Of a stretch of DNA of 64,000 nt, positions 8,417 to 18,900 are shown in pieces (the stretch's first letter is position 1; each line of letters starts with the position of its first letter). The position numbers and the translations under genes are program-made. Below the pieces are notes generated by a model. The model had not been told where the DNA came from and did not search any database. It worked only from the letters and a program-made list of their open reading frames with translations. Source of the stretch: a virus; the IMG/VR virus record IMGVR_UViG_3300033155_001152, positions 40,237-104,236 of that record; one strand, 5' to 3'.

Positions 8417-8797
8417 CTACTCTTCGTCTGGGCCGTGTGTCTTGTTCTTGTCGCCGTGAACGTGGAGGTTGAAGCTCTCGATGCTGTGCTTATACACGAT
8501 CTGAGTGTGATGTTCGGCGTTGGTCAGTTTTTGCCCTACAACTTCATCATCGTCGGTTCTCTCGAGCATAACCGCTTCTCGCAGAGAGATCGTGAATCGA
8601 TCACTACCCGCCAACTCGCCAACCATTATCAGGCCAGACATCATCATAAGTCTGATCGTCGTTCCTGGCGGCGTCAGTTTTGCGATCAACTGATCGTGCC
8701 CTTCCTTTTTGGATTTTACTCTTTGCTGGGTGTGCGCCATTACCCTTCCTTTGTCGTCTGCATCCAATGCTTCCGCAAGTACATTTTCTCTTGACAT
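8417..8797 (-). CDS. Hfq/Sm-like RNA-binding protein
   Basis: 126 residues. Residues 34-73 follow the Hfq layout: a short helix (DQLIAKL), then TTIRLMMMSGLIMVGELAGSD RFTISLR, which lines up with the Sm1 motif (strand, NG turn, G.(I/V)..FD.F..LL). Residues 99-109 read QIVYKHSIESF, matching the Hfq Sm2 signature QxVYKHAIST. Between Sm1 and Sm2 there is an insertion of about 25 residues (EAVMLERTDD to NAEHH) where Hfq has only a few. The first 33 and the last 17 residues are extra tails. The N-terminal RVKSKKEG is basic. ATG 8797 follows AGGAGCAGGGAAA. Hfq forms hexamers that bind A/U-rich RNA; whether this one does is inference. It is joined to the helicase by a three-base gap. Confidence 0.7.
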   Translation of the reverse strand: MSRENVLAEALDADDKGRVMAHTQQRVKSKKEGHDQLIAKLTPPGTTIRLMMMSGLIMVGELAGSDRFTISLREAVMLERTDDDEVVGQKLTNAEHHTQIVYKHSIESFNLHVHGDKNKTHGPDEE

Positions 8798-8809
8798 TTT
8801 CCCTGCTCC

Positions 8810-9499
8810 TTATTCATAAAAGTTAGCGTACATTTCCAAACCAAAATACCGTTCGTTGTTAAGATAGTGCCAATTGCGAACCGGGTCCGACTTTGTGTCT
8901 AGCCAATCCGAATAAGCCTCTTCCCATTCTTCTTGATGCTGCTTGCGCTCGTTATTATAGCGTAAAAAATAGTCCTCATGATCTGGCATCTGTGGCATTC
9001 CCGATGCCGACAACAATTCCCAATCCTCAAGTACAGGTATGATCACATCTCGTCTATACATTTCCTGTGGTCGAGGTAAATCTTCGAAGTAATCTTCTGC
9101 CTTACTGAAAAACTGCTGGCAGTAAAATCCATATGGCATTCCAGCCTCATCACAGTATCGTCTTGCTTTCCAGAAAGCTCTCGCTCTGGCCTGTGCTTCG
9201 ATGAATGGATTCCAGTTTCTATCTATGAACGGATACGAAACCAAATCCCATCTCTCTGAATTGTCACCCTCTCTTCTGTCGTGAGCCTGTCGCCATGCAA
9301 GACCGTATGCTATTGCAAATAGAGTCGTAGCGTGTGCCGGGTGAATAGGTCGATAGTCCCACCATTTTGTTTTATACAGAACTGCCTCATCCTGTCTTTG
9401 CTTCAACGGAATGTGTCGCAGGACTTCAATGTCCCATTGAGCATCACTCAATCTTTCGATGAACGCTTCCGCTTCTACTGGTAAATGGTCTTTATTCAT
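8810..9499 (-). CDS. Hypothetical protein rich in aromatic residues
   Basis: 229 residues, unusually rich in Trp and Tyr with many charged residues (KTKWWDYRPIHPAHATT, DLVSYPFIDRNWNPFIEAQARARAFWKARRYCDEAGMPYGFYC). All helical by eye, no membrane segment. Phage proteins with the pattern HPaHatTLfaiAYGLAW and NPFIEAQARARAFW are seen next to replication genes in other phages, from memory; no function is known. There is no ribosome site: a TATAAT box at 9506-9511 ends six bases before the ATG, which suggests a leaderless transcript. Confidence 0.75.
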   Translation of the reverse strand: MNKDHLPVEAEAFIERLSDAQWDIEVLRHIPLKQRQDEAVLYKTKWWDYRPIHPAHATTLFAIAYGLAWRQAHDRREGDNSERWDLVSYPFIDRNWNPFIEAQARARAFWKARRYCDEAGMPYGFYCQQFFSKAEDYFEDLPRPQEMYRRDVIIPVLEDWELLSASGMPQMPDHEDYFLRYNNERKQHQEEWEEAYSDWLDTKSDPVRNWHYLNNERYFGLEMYANFYE

Positions 9500-9505
9500 C
9501 TTGAT

Positions 9506-9511
9506 ATTATA
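9506..9511 (-). promoter_or_regulatory. Candidate -10 box with no room for a leader
   Basis: TATAAT on the minus strand, six bases before ATG 9499. No convincing -35. If used, transcription would begin at or next to the start codon. Confidence 0.35.
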
Positions 9512-9531
9512 ACGAGATGAATAAAGCCTTT

Positions 9532-9837
9532 CTACAGAACGTTATAAGTTCCAACCACACCAGCATTAAGGCTTGCTGCTGTACCGCCCGTGACGTTTGC
9601 TCTAGCTATGTATTCACCCGCCCCAAGTTCAATCGTTCCAAAACCTATAGCCGACAGACTTACAGCGGTTGGAAACCATGTCACACCTTCGTCGGGAGAA
9701 ATATCAATGACGACGGTTGCGCCACCAAATGTTCCCCAAACAAAAAACGTAATTCTTCCTGTTTGAGAATTCTTAAGATAAAACTTCTCCGTGTCAGTGG
9801 CTACATTTCCAGCCTGCGCGGTCATAAACTGTTTCAT
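9532..9837 (-). CDS. Small beta-rich protein, probable virion component
   Basis: 101 residues, Gly/Thr/Val-rich with alternating pattern (RITFFVWGTFGGATVVIDISPDEG then WFPTAVSL and GEYIARANVTGG), typical of small capsid-decoration or tail accessory proteins. ATG 9837 follows TAGGAGCAAGACCA, and a TATAAT lies upstream at 9864-9869. Its position next to the lysis genes, away from the head genes, is odd for a structural protein. Function unknown. Confidence 0.65.
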   Translation of the reverse strand: MKQFMTAQAGNVATDTEKFYLKNSQTGRITFFVWGTFGGATVVIDISPDEGVTWFPTAVSLSAIGFGTIELGAGEYIARANVTGGTAASLNAGVVGTYNVL

Positions 9838-9877
9838 TGGTCTTGCTCCTATTAGATAGTAAAATTATAACCTATTA

Positions 9878-11206
9878 TTACTTTCCTGGCCACACGCCAG
9901 GGTTGCCAGCGCCTTCTTCTTCCGTTCTGTAATACCAGTCACCCGCTACCACAGAAAAGTCCGTCATCTGCACGTAATCCATATTTGTAGATTTCGATTC
10001 GATGTTGCAATTTGCCATTAAGAATCCGTTGGCCCACTTCTCGCCTTCACAATACGTCGCTTCTCGTTTATGTCCTGCACCAAGCTGATGCCACTCGTAG
10101 GCACCGAACATTGGGCTGAACTTGGAATACATTTCGTGCCTGTGATGGTGGCCGTTCCAACCTGGCATACCAAGGTCTTTGCCGTGTGCGAAGTGATGCG
10201 CGATGAAAATGTCATAGTAGTTTCTGTACGACTTGGCTAACTCCTTCCGCATGTCGTGCTTGTTTGTTGCCGCCAGGTCTGCCTTTGCGACGTAGTTGAT
10301 CTCGTATCGGTCGAGTCCGAGTAGCTTGGGTATCGTCAGGCCATGTAGGTCTGACAGAACTGCTTTGAGTGCTGGTGTGGCGTCTGCAAGGTGAATTAGC
10401 ATTCGCGCTTCGTGGTTGCCCTCGATAAGATCGATCTGCGTATCCGGACAAGCTTCACGTAGCGGCTCAAGAACATTCTCGTGAACGAATTTGATGCGAC
10501 CTGTTACGTCCCACTCACGAGGGTCGACGTTGTATCTGCCGAACTCTGGAAGATCAAAGATGTCACCGTTTAGGCAAATGATATCTGGGTTGATTCGTTT
10601 GGCCGTGTCTATGAACACTCTCAGCCAGAAAGGGTCGCACTCGATATCGTGAAGATCGCTACCCACCAGGATTGTCTTGTACTTGCTACCGTTGTCTCGA
10701 ACGTACTTGTCCTCGAGTCCGATACGCTCTTCACCAAGTCTGCGATAAACATCACGGCTGACATGGGTGGCGATCTTCCTTTCCATTCCATGAGCCGCTC
10801 TAGACAGTTTTATCTTGGCTTGGCGCTTGAACTCTTCGAAGGTGCCAAAGTGCCTGTTCCAGACTGACTCGGCTATTGCCCCGTTACATCGAAAGAAATT
10901 CCTGGAAATGACTTGATCTGGATGGGCCTCTGCAACTTGTCGCAACTCTTGTATACAGTCTTCCGAAGTCATGAAGCCGCTGAATTTAGAGGGCGACTCC
11001 GACATAAGAGTGCGATCTTCGTATATCTTTTTACTTCTTGCAACTAGTGGTGGCAGATTTGTTTCACCTTCTTTGCGACGAATTCGATACTGCGCCGCCT
11101 TGTTCTTTATTGTTTGTGGTGCGAGTTTTAGCTTTGTCGCTACGTCCTTGATTGAGGGGTAGGCTTCGAGATTGTTGTATATCTTCGCAAATCGTTTAGG
11201 ACTCAA
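9878..11206 (-). CDS. Calcineurin-like metallophosphoesterase with N-terminal helix-turn-helix
   Basis: Two-part protein of 442 residues. Residues 16-45 (SIKDVATKLKLAPQTIKNKAAQYRI) look like a helix-turn-helix DNA-binding segment. The phosphoesterase core follows with all metal-binding motifs in order: GSDLHD (D184, H186), LNGDIFD (D215), EGNHE (N264, H265), IAHHFAHG near 336 and GHHHRH at 352-357. The combination suggests a DNA-directed nuclease or phosphatase (SbcD/Mre11-like fold). It starts with TTG at 11206 after AAGGAATTTACC; an ATG start is not available near by. Adjacent to spanin genes but likely a DNA-metabolism enzyme. Confidence 0.85.
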   Translation of the reverse strand: MSPKRFAKIYNNLEAYPSIKDVATKLKLAPQTIKNKAAQYRIRRKEGETNLPPLVARSKKIYEDRTLMSESPSKFSGFMTSEDCIQELRQVAEAHPDQVISRNFFRCNGAIAESVWNRHFGTFEEFKRQAKIKLSRAAHGMERKIATHVSRDVYRRLGEERIGLEDKYVRDNGSKYKTILVGSDLHDIECDPFWLRVFIDTAKRINPDIICLNGDIFDLPEFGRYNVDPREWDVTGRIKFVHENVLEPLREACPDTQIDLIEGNHEARMLIHLADATPALKAVLSDLHGLTIPKLLGLDRYEINYVAKADLAATNKHDMRKELAKSYRNYYDIFIAHHFAHGKDLGMPGWNGHHHRHEMYSKFSPMFGAYEWHQLGAGHKREATYCEGEKWANGFLMANCNIESKSTNMDYVQMTDFSVVAGDWYYRTEEEGAGNPGVWPGK

Positions 11207-11216
11207 GGTAAATTCC

Positions 11217-11714
11217 TTATTGGTCTAGGGATGACTGTTGAATGTCTATCCACTCAATCAGCGCGTTTAGCTGGGTATAAACCTTGTTGTACTCGATTGC
11301 TAAGGCTGTGTCGGACTCAAGTAAATCTGCTCTGGTAACAGTGGAGGCTTTTCGGCCTTCTTCATCAGACTCGTCGGTGGTGCCTTGCAGACTATCTGTG
11401 CGAAGCTCTCCACTTCTTGCATTGTTGAGCATCCGGACACTGCCAATAGGAATGTTGCAAGCAATGGGATCAATTTCACGGTCGACATATTTGATTACCT
11501 CTTTCTCAACGACCTTTTCGACAATTCGAATCTCGGCCTGGCGAACTGCTTCTTCTACCACGATCTCTTGCATTGGCTCCTGAGCTTCGGTTACTTCTTC
11601 TATATACTCGATCTGCTCAGATGGCGACGGGTTTATGGTTTTGACTGCAATCCAAAAACCCAACGTCACACCTATAACAACCAGTGCTAGATATTTGTAA
11701 AACCCAGATAGCAT
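11217..11714 (-). CDS. Rz-like inner-membrane spanin
   Basis: 165 residues: N-terminal membrane anchor (residues 7-25), then a long acidic and heptad-rich periplasmic region (EEVTEAQEPMQEIVVEEAVRQAE, IVEKVVEKEVIKYVDREID) and a C-terminal helix. This is the layout of an i-spanin, which spans the periplasm with its lipoprotein partner and fuses inner and outer membranes at the end of infection. A complete Rz1-type lipoprotein frame lies inside it (11300-11488), which strongly supports the call. One base shared with the holin-like gene upstream. Confidence 0.85.
   Translation of the reverse strand: MLSGFYKYLALVVIGVTLGFWIAVKTINPSPSEQIEYIEEVTEAQEPMQEIVVEEAVRQAEIRIVEKVVEKEVIKYVDREIDPIACNIPIGSVRMLNNARSGELRTDSLQGTTDESDEEGRKASTVTRADLLESDTALAIEYNKVYTQLNALIEWIDIQQSSLDQ
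11300..11488 (-). CDS. Rz1-like outer-membrane spanin lipoprotein, embedded in the Rz-like gene
   Basis: 62 residues in another frame, entirely inside the Rz-like gene. Signal peptide LIPLLATFLLAVSGC ends in a lipobox with the lipidated cysteine at residue 20; the mature part is short and proline-rich at its end (APPTS, EKPPLLPEQ, SPTQP). ATG 11488 has its own site, GAGGTAATCAAAT. Fully embedded Rz1 genes are the classic lambda arrangement. Mature protein would sit on the inner face of the outer membrane. Confidence 0.85.
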   Translation of the reverse strand: MSTVKLIPLLATFLLAVSGCSTMQEVESFAQIVCKAPPTSLMKKAEKPPLLPEQIYLSPTQP

Positions 11715-11920
11715 TATTTTCCTTTGGCGGCAGCGAAATAACCCGCTACGTTACTCACGCCATAAATAGTTAATATTGCTGAGATTATATCAACAAACTC
11801 TTCGCCGCTAACATTCCCCGCAAAAAGAGCGACGTTTGCCATGAATAGAGATGATGCCGTCAGTATAAATTTTCTCGAACTATAGCGACTCTCGGCTGCT
11901 GTTTCTAAATTAGATGGCAC
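11714..11920 (-). CDS. Holin-like small membrane protein
   Basis: 68 residues with two probable membrane segments (FILTASSLFMANVALFAG and FVDIISAILTIYGVSNVAGYFAA) and a basic end (KGK). Starts with GTG 11920 after GGAGGTGATAG and overlaps the end of the PAS gene by 11 bases. Position between PAS protein and spanins fits a class II holin that permeabilises the inner membrane for the endolysin. Small size and two spans support this; sequence alone cannot prove it. The endolysin is far away at 51.3 kb on the other strand. Confidence 0.65.
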   Translation of the reverse strand: MPSNLETAAESRYSSRKFILTASSLFMANVALFAGNVSGEEFVDIISAILTIYGVSNVAGYFAAAKGK

Positions 11921-12527
11921 CTATCACCTCCACTACACCCATGTAACCGGTTGTCTCGCCTTTGGCAGATGTCATTTTGTAACTTCGAACATCACCCTTG
12001 AACGCTACATCGGCGGTGTCCATAAATTCAATAATCATTTCAAATTCTCTATTGTGTTTGATCGCGTCATACCAGGCTTTTGCTACCCTGTCTCTTTGTG
12101 ACGGGTGAACGACGTTTATCCAGCCAGAGCCTCTTACTTCCTCTATGGTTCTGCCGGTGTGTCTTGCGTACGCTCTGTTTGCCCAGGTGCAATCGCCCTT
12201 TTCGTCTGTGATGAATATCATCTCTCTGTCATTGTCCATGCGCGCTCTTTGGACTTCAACATTGCTCCAAGTCATAGACTCGATTCTGTTTAAGGTCTCT
12301 TCATTTCGAATCACAGAGTCTCGTAGAGACGCCCCGCCATTCGTCTTTAACTCAGATACGATGAATTCAATGTCTGCCGACATCTTGGTTATTTGCTCTT
12401 GCATTGCGTACATCATCCAACCAGATACCTTGGCCCAAATTTTAGGAACTAATCTCCATGCGGTAGCGATGGCTACTATCGCGCCTCCCATAATCTTACC
12501 AATCTCTATAAGAGGGTTCCAGTCCAT
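11910..12527 (-). CDS. Membrane-anchored PAS-domain protein in the lysis cassette
   Basis: 205 residues. Residues 8-25 (EIGKIMGGAIVAIATAWR) form a single anchor; residues 35-95 a helical linker with coiled-coil character; residues 100-205 a PAS domain: MIFITDEKGDCTWANRAYARHTGRTIEEVRG, GWINVVHPSQRDRV, then FEMIIEFMDTADV and GYMGVVEVIG. PAS domains sense ligands, redox state or light, or mediate dimerisation. There is no histidine kinase, GGDEF or other output domain. The gene overlaps the holin-like gene by 11 bases and its Shine-Dalgarno lies within the PAS gene, so expression is coupled. An influence on lysis timing is inference from position; a role as host-signalling mimic is an alternative. 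Confidence 0.8.
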   Translation of the reverse strand: MDWNPLIEIGKIMGGAIVAIATAWRLVPKIWAKVSGWMMYAMQEQITKMSADIEFIVSELKTNGGASLRDSVIRNEETLNRIESMTWSNVEVQRARMDNDREMIFITDEKGDCTWANRAYARHTGRTIEEVRGSGWINVVHPSQRDRVAKAWYDAIKHNREFEMIIEFMDTADVAFKGDVRSYKMTSAKGETTGYMGVVEVIGAI

Positions 12528-12659
12528 CTTATTTCATTCCCTTGTTGTAAATAATGGGCCGCGTCAGATACATAAGTATATCAGTTTCTTGGGCACAGTT
12601 GGTATTCTCCGTCATTAATCCATCCGGGAATAATCGACCTAATTATCGCCCTTAATAGA

Positions 12660-12926
12660 TTACAGATAGCTGGCGTCCCGCAATCGCGAGTTTATTCCGA
12701 CGGGCAACGATGAGAAGAACGCACCCACTTCAGCGACGGTCGTAAACCCATCAATGGACAACTCCTCTATCAGATCATCTTCGCTGTCGCTTACGACTGA
12801 AATTTCCAACGTGGCAGGAAACGGAACAACATTCACGGCTGCTCCGACGGGAATTGCAATATTACTCAGGCCAGATCGAATCTGCGCCCGTGTATATGGG
12901 TTAGAAAAATGCATTAATACTATCAT
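12660..12926 (-). CDS. Hypothetical protein after the tail tip gene
   Basis: 88 residues, beta-rich (AAVNVVPFPATLEISVVSDSED, ELSIDGFTTVAEVGAFFSS). The ATG overlaps the J-like stop codon as TAATG and follows AAGGAACACG, so it is co-translated with the tail tip protein. Could be a small tail-fibre accessory or a chaperone; unknown. The 130 bases to its left (12528-12659) hold no gene. Confidence 0.65.
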   Translation of the reverse strand: MIVLMHFSNPYTRAQIRSGLSNIAIPVGAAVNVVPFPATLEISVVSDSEDDLIEELSIDGFTTVAEVGAFFSSLPVGINSRLRDASYL

Positions 12927-15900
12927 TACGTGTTCCTTATCTTCTTGATCGTAAGACTGGTACTTGTTCCAACCTGATTACCAGTCGTTCCAGATTCGTC
13001 GTTCTGTTGCAGCCGAATTGTATCATTTGCGACGAATAGGGCGATGAACGTACTCGTTACGCTTGCCGGACGAGTGTTGGCCTTATAAATCAATTGGCGA
13101 GACTGCGATCCTGACAGCACCGTGGTCGTTCCGTTTTTCGTTACTCGACAACCAATAGAGTCGTTCGTCGCTCCGCCAGTTGGATGATAATTGAAGTTAT
13201 ATGTTATTTCATAATATCCTGGCGAACTGATCGTAACAACGTCAGCCGAAATCGTGTAGTTAGCGTCAGGATCGTAGACTTCTGTTGTTAGGTCCATCGT
13301 TTTCCATGTTGTACTTCCTGATAGTGCCAGAGAACCGGCCCCAACAAAAAAGCCTGGCTTTGACGCTGGTGAAATATCTGCCGCACTAGCTTCATCTGCG
13401 TTTGCTACTGTGAATTTAGGGTCGAATAAACTACCGGCAGTTTTTTCATAGCTTATTCTGAATTCATATACAGAATCCGCTACTGTCGATGAATAATTGA
13501 ATGATCGTGTGGCGTTTAGAGTATGACTCCAGTATTCTATTTCCTCTTCTTGCGGATCTACGTACTCCTCATATACGCCAGTAAAATTGTACGAAGCGCC
13601 CGCAACGTCGTTCCAACCTCCACTGTCTATATTGACCTGCCACTTAATTGTCCAAAGCGCACGAACCTTGCCGCCAATGCCAAATCCAGAATCGTCATCT
13701 ACGAATTGAAAATTTAGAAGTATATCTTGACCCGCACTTGTAATTGAAGTGCCGATAGTAAGTGCTTTTGTTGCTGGCCCGGCCGTTACGTCAACAGGCG
13801 TTGCAAAGCTAACATGTCCACCCTGTCCTCCACCGGACAATCCCAATCTCAATGCCAAAGCTGAAATTCCAGTCTGAGAATATGCATTGGCGGTATTCAA
13901 ACTGTCAGGCGAAAAATCTCCCAGCAAGGTCATTACTAGATCGCCATTCCCATCTTCTGTTAAACCAAACAACACTGTTGTGTCGTCGTCAGGTCTGAAG
14001 ACTTGAATAGGGGAATTAGTATCTGACAGTCTCAATCTTGGACTGGCGTTTGCATCTGCGCCAGGAGTTCTCGTATCCAACTGGCCGATTATTGCAGCCA
14101 AAGAACTCAAGTCCGCTATTTCGATTCTGCCCGCAGTAATGTGCTGCGAAGATAACGTCATGGGTGAGGTTATAGTTGCGTTCGCAATCAAATTTGCGGC
14201 TGAAGCATTGTACGTTCCGATGACAATATGCTCTGTTGTAGGGGTAAAATTTACCCACTCCGTATTGTTATCGTATTGCCACTGAACTGTGCCGATTGTG
14301 GCCGAGGATTGCATTCGACAAGCTGCCATATCTGTGCTGGCACCTAGCGGCGCTGTGGTTGTGAAAGCTCCTAATTCAGCCGTGTCAAAAACCAAGAAGC
14401 CTTGGTTTTCTAATTGAGAGGTCGTGATATAGGCGTTCGGTATAGCTACCGCAACCCCATCGAAAAGAAGAGAACCTGGAACATCTGCTGGTGTGCCGCT
14501 ATTAAATCCGTGAATATACATGTCACCAGGGCTACTTGCCACTGTGAACGTCTTTGTGTTGAATCTTACTGCCGCCACAACAAGACCATCTACACCCGCT
14601 ACTCCGTCTGCTCCGCCAATTCCGACAACCTGGGCGGCATTAAAATCGGCAGTTGGTACGGAGTCTGTTGCCGTATTCGAACTAGCGACTGCTTGCCTTT
14701 GCCACAGATAATCTCCAGCCGCAAGAGTTGGTGCATTCTGCGTCCAACCATTTAGAGTGCCGCCCGACAATACTCCAGTAGAAAACGTGTAAGTAAATGT
14801 TCCGCTAAAGGCAGATGGAGGGGTTCCGCCATCTGTGTTGCTGGCAAAAAGTGTTACCGTTGCGTTGTTAAGACCTGCATCGCCATCAGCACCATCAGCA
14901 CCATCGCCACCATCAGCGCCGCCAATTCCGACAACCTGGGCGGCATTAAAATCGGCAGTTGGTACGGAGTCTGTTGCTGTATTTGAACTTGCTGGCGCTT
15001 GCCTTTGCCACAGATAATCTCCAGCCGCAAGAGTTGGGGCGGTTTGTGACCAACCGTTTGGTGTTCCACCCGATAAGACTCCGGTTGCAAATGTATAGGT
15101 AAATGTTCCGCTAAAGGCAGATGGTGGAGTTACGCCACTGGTGTTGCTAGCGAAAAGCGTCACCGTCGCATTGTTAAGACCATCTGTGCCGTCACCACCT
15201 GTATCTCCAGTATCTCCCGTTTCTGCTAATTTTTGAGCCGCTTGCCATTCAGCGGCGAGAATTTCGTCTGTGGCGGCAGTGTTACTTGCCGTTGCAAACG
15301 ACGCCCACAGAAAGTCATCGGTTCCGGCTGCTGGTATGGTGCTTGTCCATCCATTATCGAGCGCATCCAGTGCGCCAGTCGCAAACGTGTAAGTGGCTGA
15401 AGCTGTTGTAGGCAACGTTGGTGCGCTGTCTGTTGCTGTGCGCTGGTAAATATAAACAGTAGCGACATTCAGTCCATCTGTTCCATCTGTTCCATCTGTT
15501 CCGTCCGTTCCGTCTGTTCCTGTTCCGCTTGAAACAACCGCCGCCGCAAAATCTGCGGTTGGAACCGAATCTGTTGCCGTATCTGCCGACGCTACCGCCT
15601 GTCTTACCCATAAAAACTCACCTGCCGCTACGGTCGGTGGGTCTTGTGTCCAGCCATTAGGCGTACCACCAGAAAGAATCGCGGTTGCAAACGTATAGGT
15701 AAATGTTCCACTAAATGCAGATGGCGGCGTTACATCGCTGGTATTTTTATTGTAAAGATAAACCGTGGCATTATTAAGGCCATCGGAACCATCACCTCCA
15801 GTTGCGCCATCTGCACCGTCTTCTGCCAAATGCTGTGGTGTTTGCCACTCACCCGTAAGAATGTCATCTGTCGCCGCTGCTGCACTAGCCGTAGCTAAAG

Positions 15901-18900
15901 TTACCCAAAGAAAAGGATTCGAACCCGCTGCCGGTACAGTGTCGGTCCAGCCATTATCTAGACCTGTGATGTTTCCCGTTGAAAATGTAAATGTCGCTGT
16001 GACACTTGGCACAGACGGTGCTGAGTCCGTAGCTGTGCGCTGATAGATGTATGCTGTTGCTACATTCAGTCCGGCATCGCCGTCAGCGCCGTCAGCGCCG
16101 TCAGCGCCGTCTTGCAAAATTAATACAGGCGCGGACCAATCGGCAGACAGAACGTCATCTGTTGTTGCCTGAGAACGAGCCGTAGCTGATAGCGCATACA
16201 AAGGGTCTGATCCAGCGGGTATGGTTTTTGACCAGCTATTGCCCGGCGTCCAGTCTGCTGTCGAGAAGGTGTATGTTATTGATACGCCTGGATCATCCGT
16301 TGGAGCTACCGCCGCTCTCTTGAAAGCAGTTAGTGTTGCTGTGTTGAAACCGTCCGACCCTGGCGACCCTGGCGTTCCATCTGCACCGTCTTCTGCTAAA
16401 TGCTGTGGCGTTTGCCATTCGCCCGTAAGAATGTCGTCTGTTGCTGTCGCTGCGCTGGCCGTAGCTAAAGTTACCCAAAGAAAAGGATTCGAACCCGCTG
16501 CCGGTACAGTGTCGGTCCAGCCATTGTCTAAGCCAGTGATAGCTCCTGTAGCGAATGTCAAAGTTGCCGTTACGCTTGGTACAGATGGTGCGGAGTCAGT
16601 TGCTGTACGCTGGTAAATATATGCTGTTGCTACATTCAGACCGTCACCACCGTCAGCGCCGTCCTGTAAAATTAATGCAGGGGCGGACCAATCGGCACTA
16701 AGCACATCGTCCGTTTCTTCTGTTGAAAACGCAGTTGCCGATAGCGCATACAAAGGGTCTGATCCGGCTGGCATTGTTTTAGACCAGCCGTTTCCTGGTG
16801 TCCAATCTGCGGTTGCGAATGTGTACGTTATCGACACACCCGGATCGTCGGTTGGTGCTGACGCTGATCGTTTATAGGCGATTAGTGTGGCTGTATTGTA
16901 GCCATCTACAAATTCTATTGGTTGAAGATCGGTCGGCGTTGTCGCAACCCAAGCACTCGAATTACCATTGCTGTCAACCGCACGTATCCAATAAAAATAA
17001 CTATTGGCGGCAATCGTTGCCTGAACATCTTCGTATGAAACCTGTAACTTGTCTGTGGTAAATATAATTGTTGCGCCAGGTTCGTCGTCTGTTGTGTTTC
17101 TCTTGATATCGCAACCGGCAAAATCTGAATCAACAGGATTGACCCAGCTAACTTGAAGACCCACTGTTCCAATCGAGATGGCTGCACTTGTTGGTACACC
17201 AGGAGCGATAACGTCTCCGGTCATTGTTAGTCCCGTAATCTCCGGCGCTGTTGAGTTTAGAGCGAATCTGCCGTCAGAACTCATTGCCACAACGCGAACA
17301 TCTGCGGCATCGTTAAGACTAACCTCGACTGTGGTGCTTAGCCCGCCTCTTTGAATCTTCGCAAATTCGTAGCCTCCTCCACCTATGTTAAGCTCCACCA
17401 GAACTCCGGCATAGTTTTCAAAGTTCTCTGGTAAATCCCAGGAAATATCTATTACTGGTCTTAATATCCCGCCTATACTCACGCTTCCTTCTACCGCATC
17501 AAGATTGATAACGTGAGGTACGATTCTGCTTTGACCGGTGTCCGGCTCTGGTTGGACCGTTAGCGGCGTCCAATCGTATATTTGCTCGTCGTAGGTTGCC
17601 CCCGTAATCGTAACCTCGAGATTTTTGTTAATGTCGAGTTTTGTAACTCGCCACTCACTTTCCATAATGGTGTCTTCACCTACCATGTAGATGAAATGCT
17701 CTGACGGAGCAGAATCTAACGCCGAATTAAGAGGTATAGTTGTCAGATCGCCGCTGGTCGCTGCCACAACATCTCTGATTTCGATTGCATCCGTTTCTAT
17801 CAAATCAAGAGAGTCTGTAACCGAAAGACCGCTTACGTCATCAACCCAAATTGTGTCCGTGTCTACTCTAGTTATTCTTACGTCAACGGTGTGATCGGCC
17901 GTCAACCAACATCTATTGATATTTGTTGCACCAGCGTATCCGCTAAGCGTTATTTTTCTACCTGTGATGTCCGTTATCGTCGCAACATCTCTAACCAGAT
18001 AATCAAATCTGGCCATGAACTTGTATGATTTAGCACCGTCAAATGTTATTTCTCTATCGACCTCCATACTTGTAGTTGTGCTTCCAGAGACAAACCTACC
18101 TCCCACAGACCATTCTGGTTGATCATGTTGAAGGGCAAATACGTCTCCAACTACAACCGCTATCGCCTCCATTGGCGACTTAAATGTTACGACGCTTTTG
18201 AGATACCTGTTGTTCAGTAGCATATAGGTTGCTTCTTCTGCGGCCCTTGTTTTATCAACGATTCCATACATCGTTGCACTAGCCGTATTTTGTGCAGCAC
18301 CCGTTACGCTCAAGGCGTCGTAGACCTTAATCGTTCGTCTTTTGAATCGATCCGACTCATCAAAGTAATGAAGCTCTACTTCATTAGCTCTGTCACTCAA
18401 GGATAACCACTTCTGATTAAAACTTCCCTTTATGATATTTCCAACCGTAAACATCTGCGAAGGCGCTATCGCTCTGTCGATTGCAACCGAGTATTTCGTT
18501 CCCATTTTGATCGGACGAGCGTGGCCAGCACGAAAGATATGCATGGATGCGTCCCAAAGATTTGATGCCGTATCAAATACACCTTGAAAAGTCAGACCTT
18601 CGGCATCACAATACTCTCCCCACTCAATCCAGGCGTCTATATCTATTCTTGATTCATCTACGCTACCTCCAAATCTTTGATTGGTAAGCGCATCATAAAC
18701 TACCCATGCGGGATTTTTACTTGGACCGCTCGACCACACTTTATTGATAGAGTCCCAAAATTTAATAACTCGACCTGAGTTCAAATACGTAACCGTAGGA
18801 AAGCTAGATAACTGATCTGTCAGTCGAATCTTTAACCCAAGAAGAGCGGTGTGCTTATATGTCACCGTATCGTTGACTATTTCATTGAGATCAGTCCACG

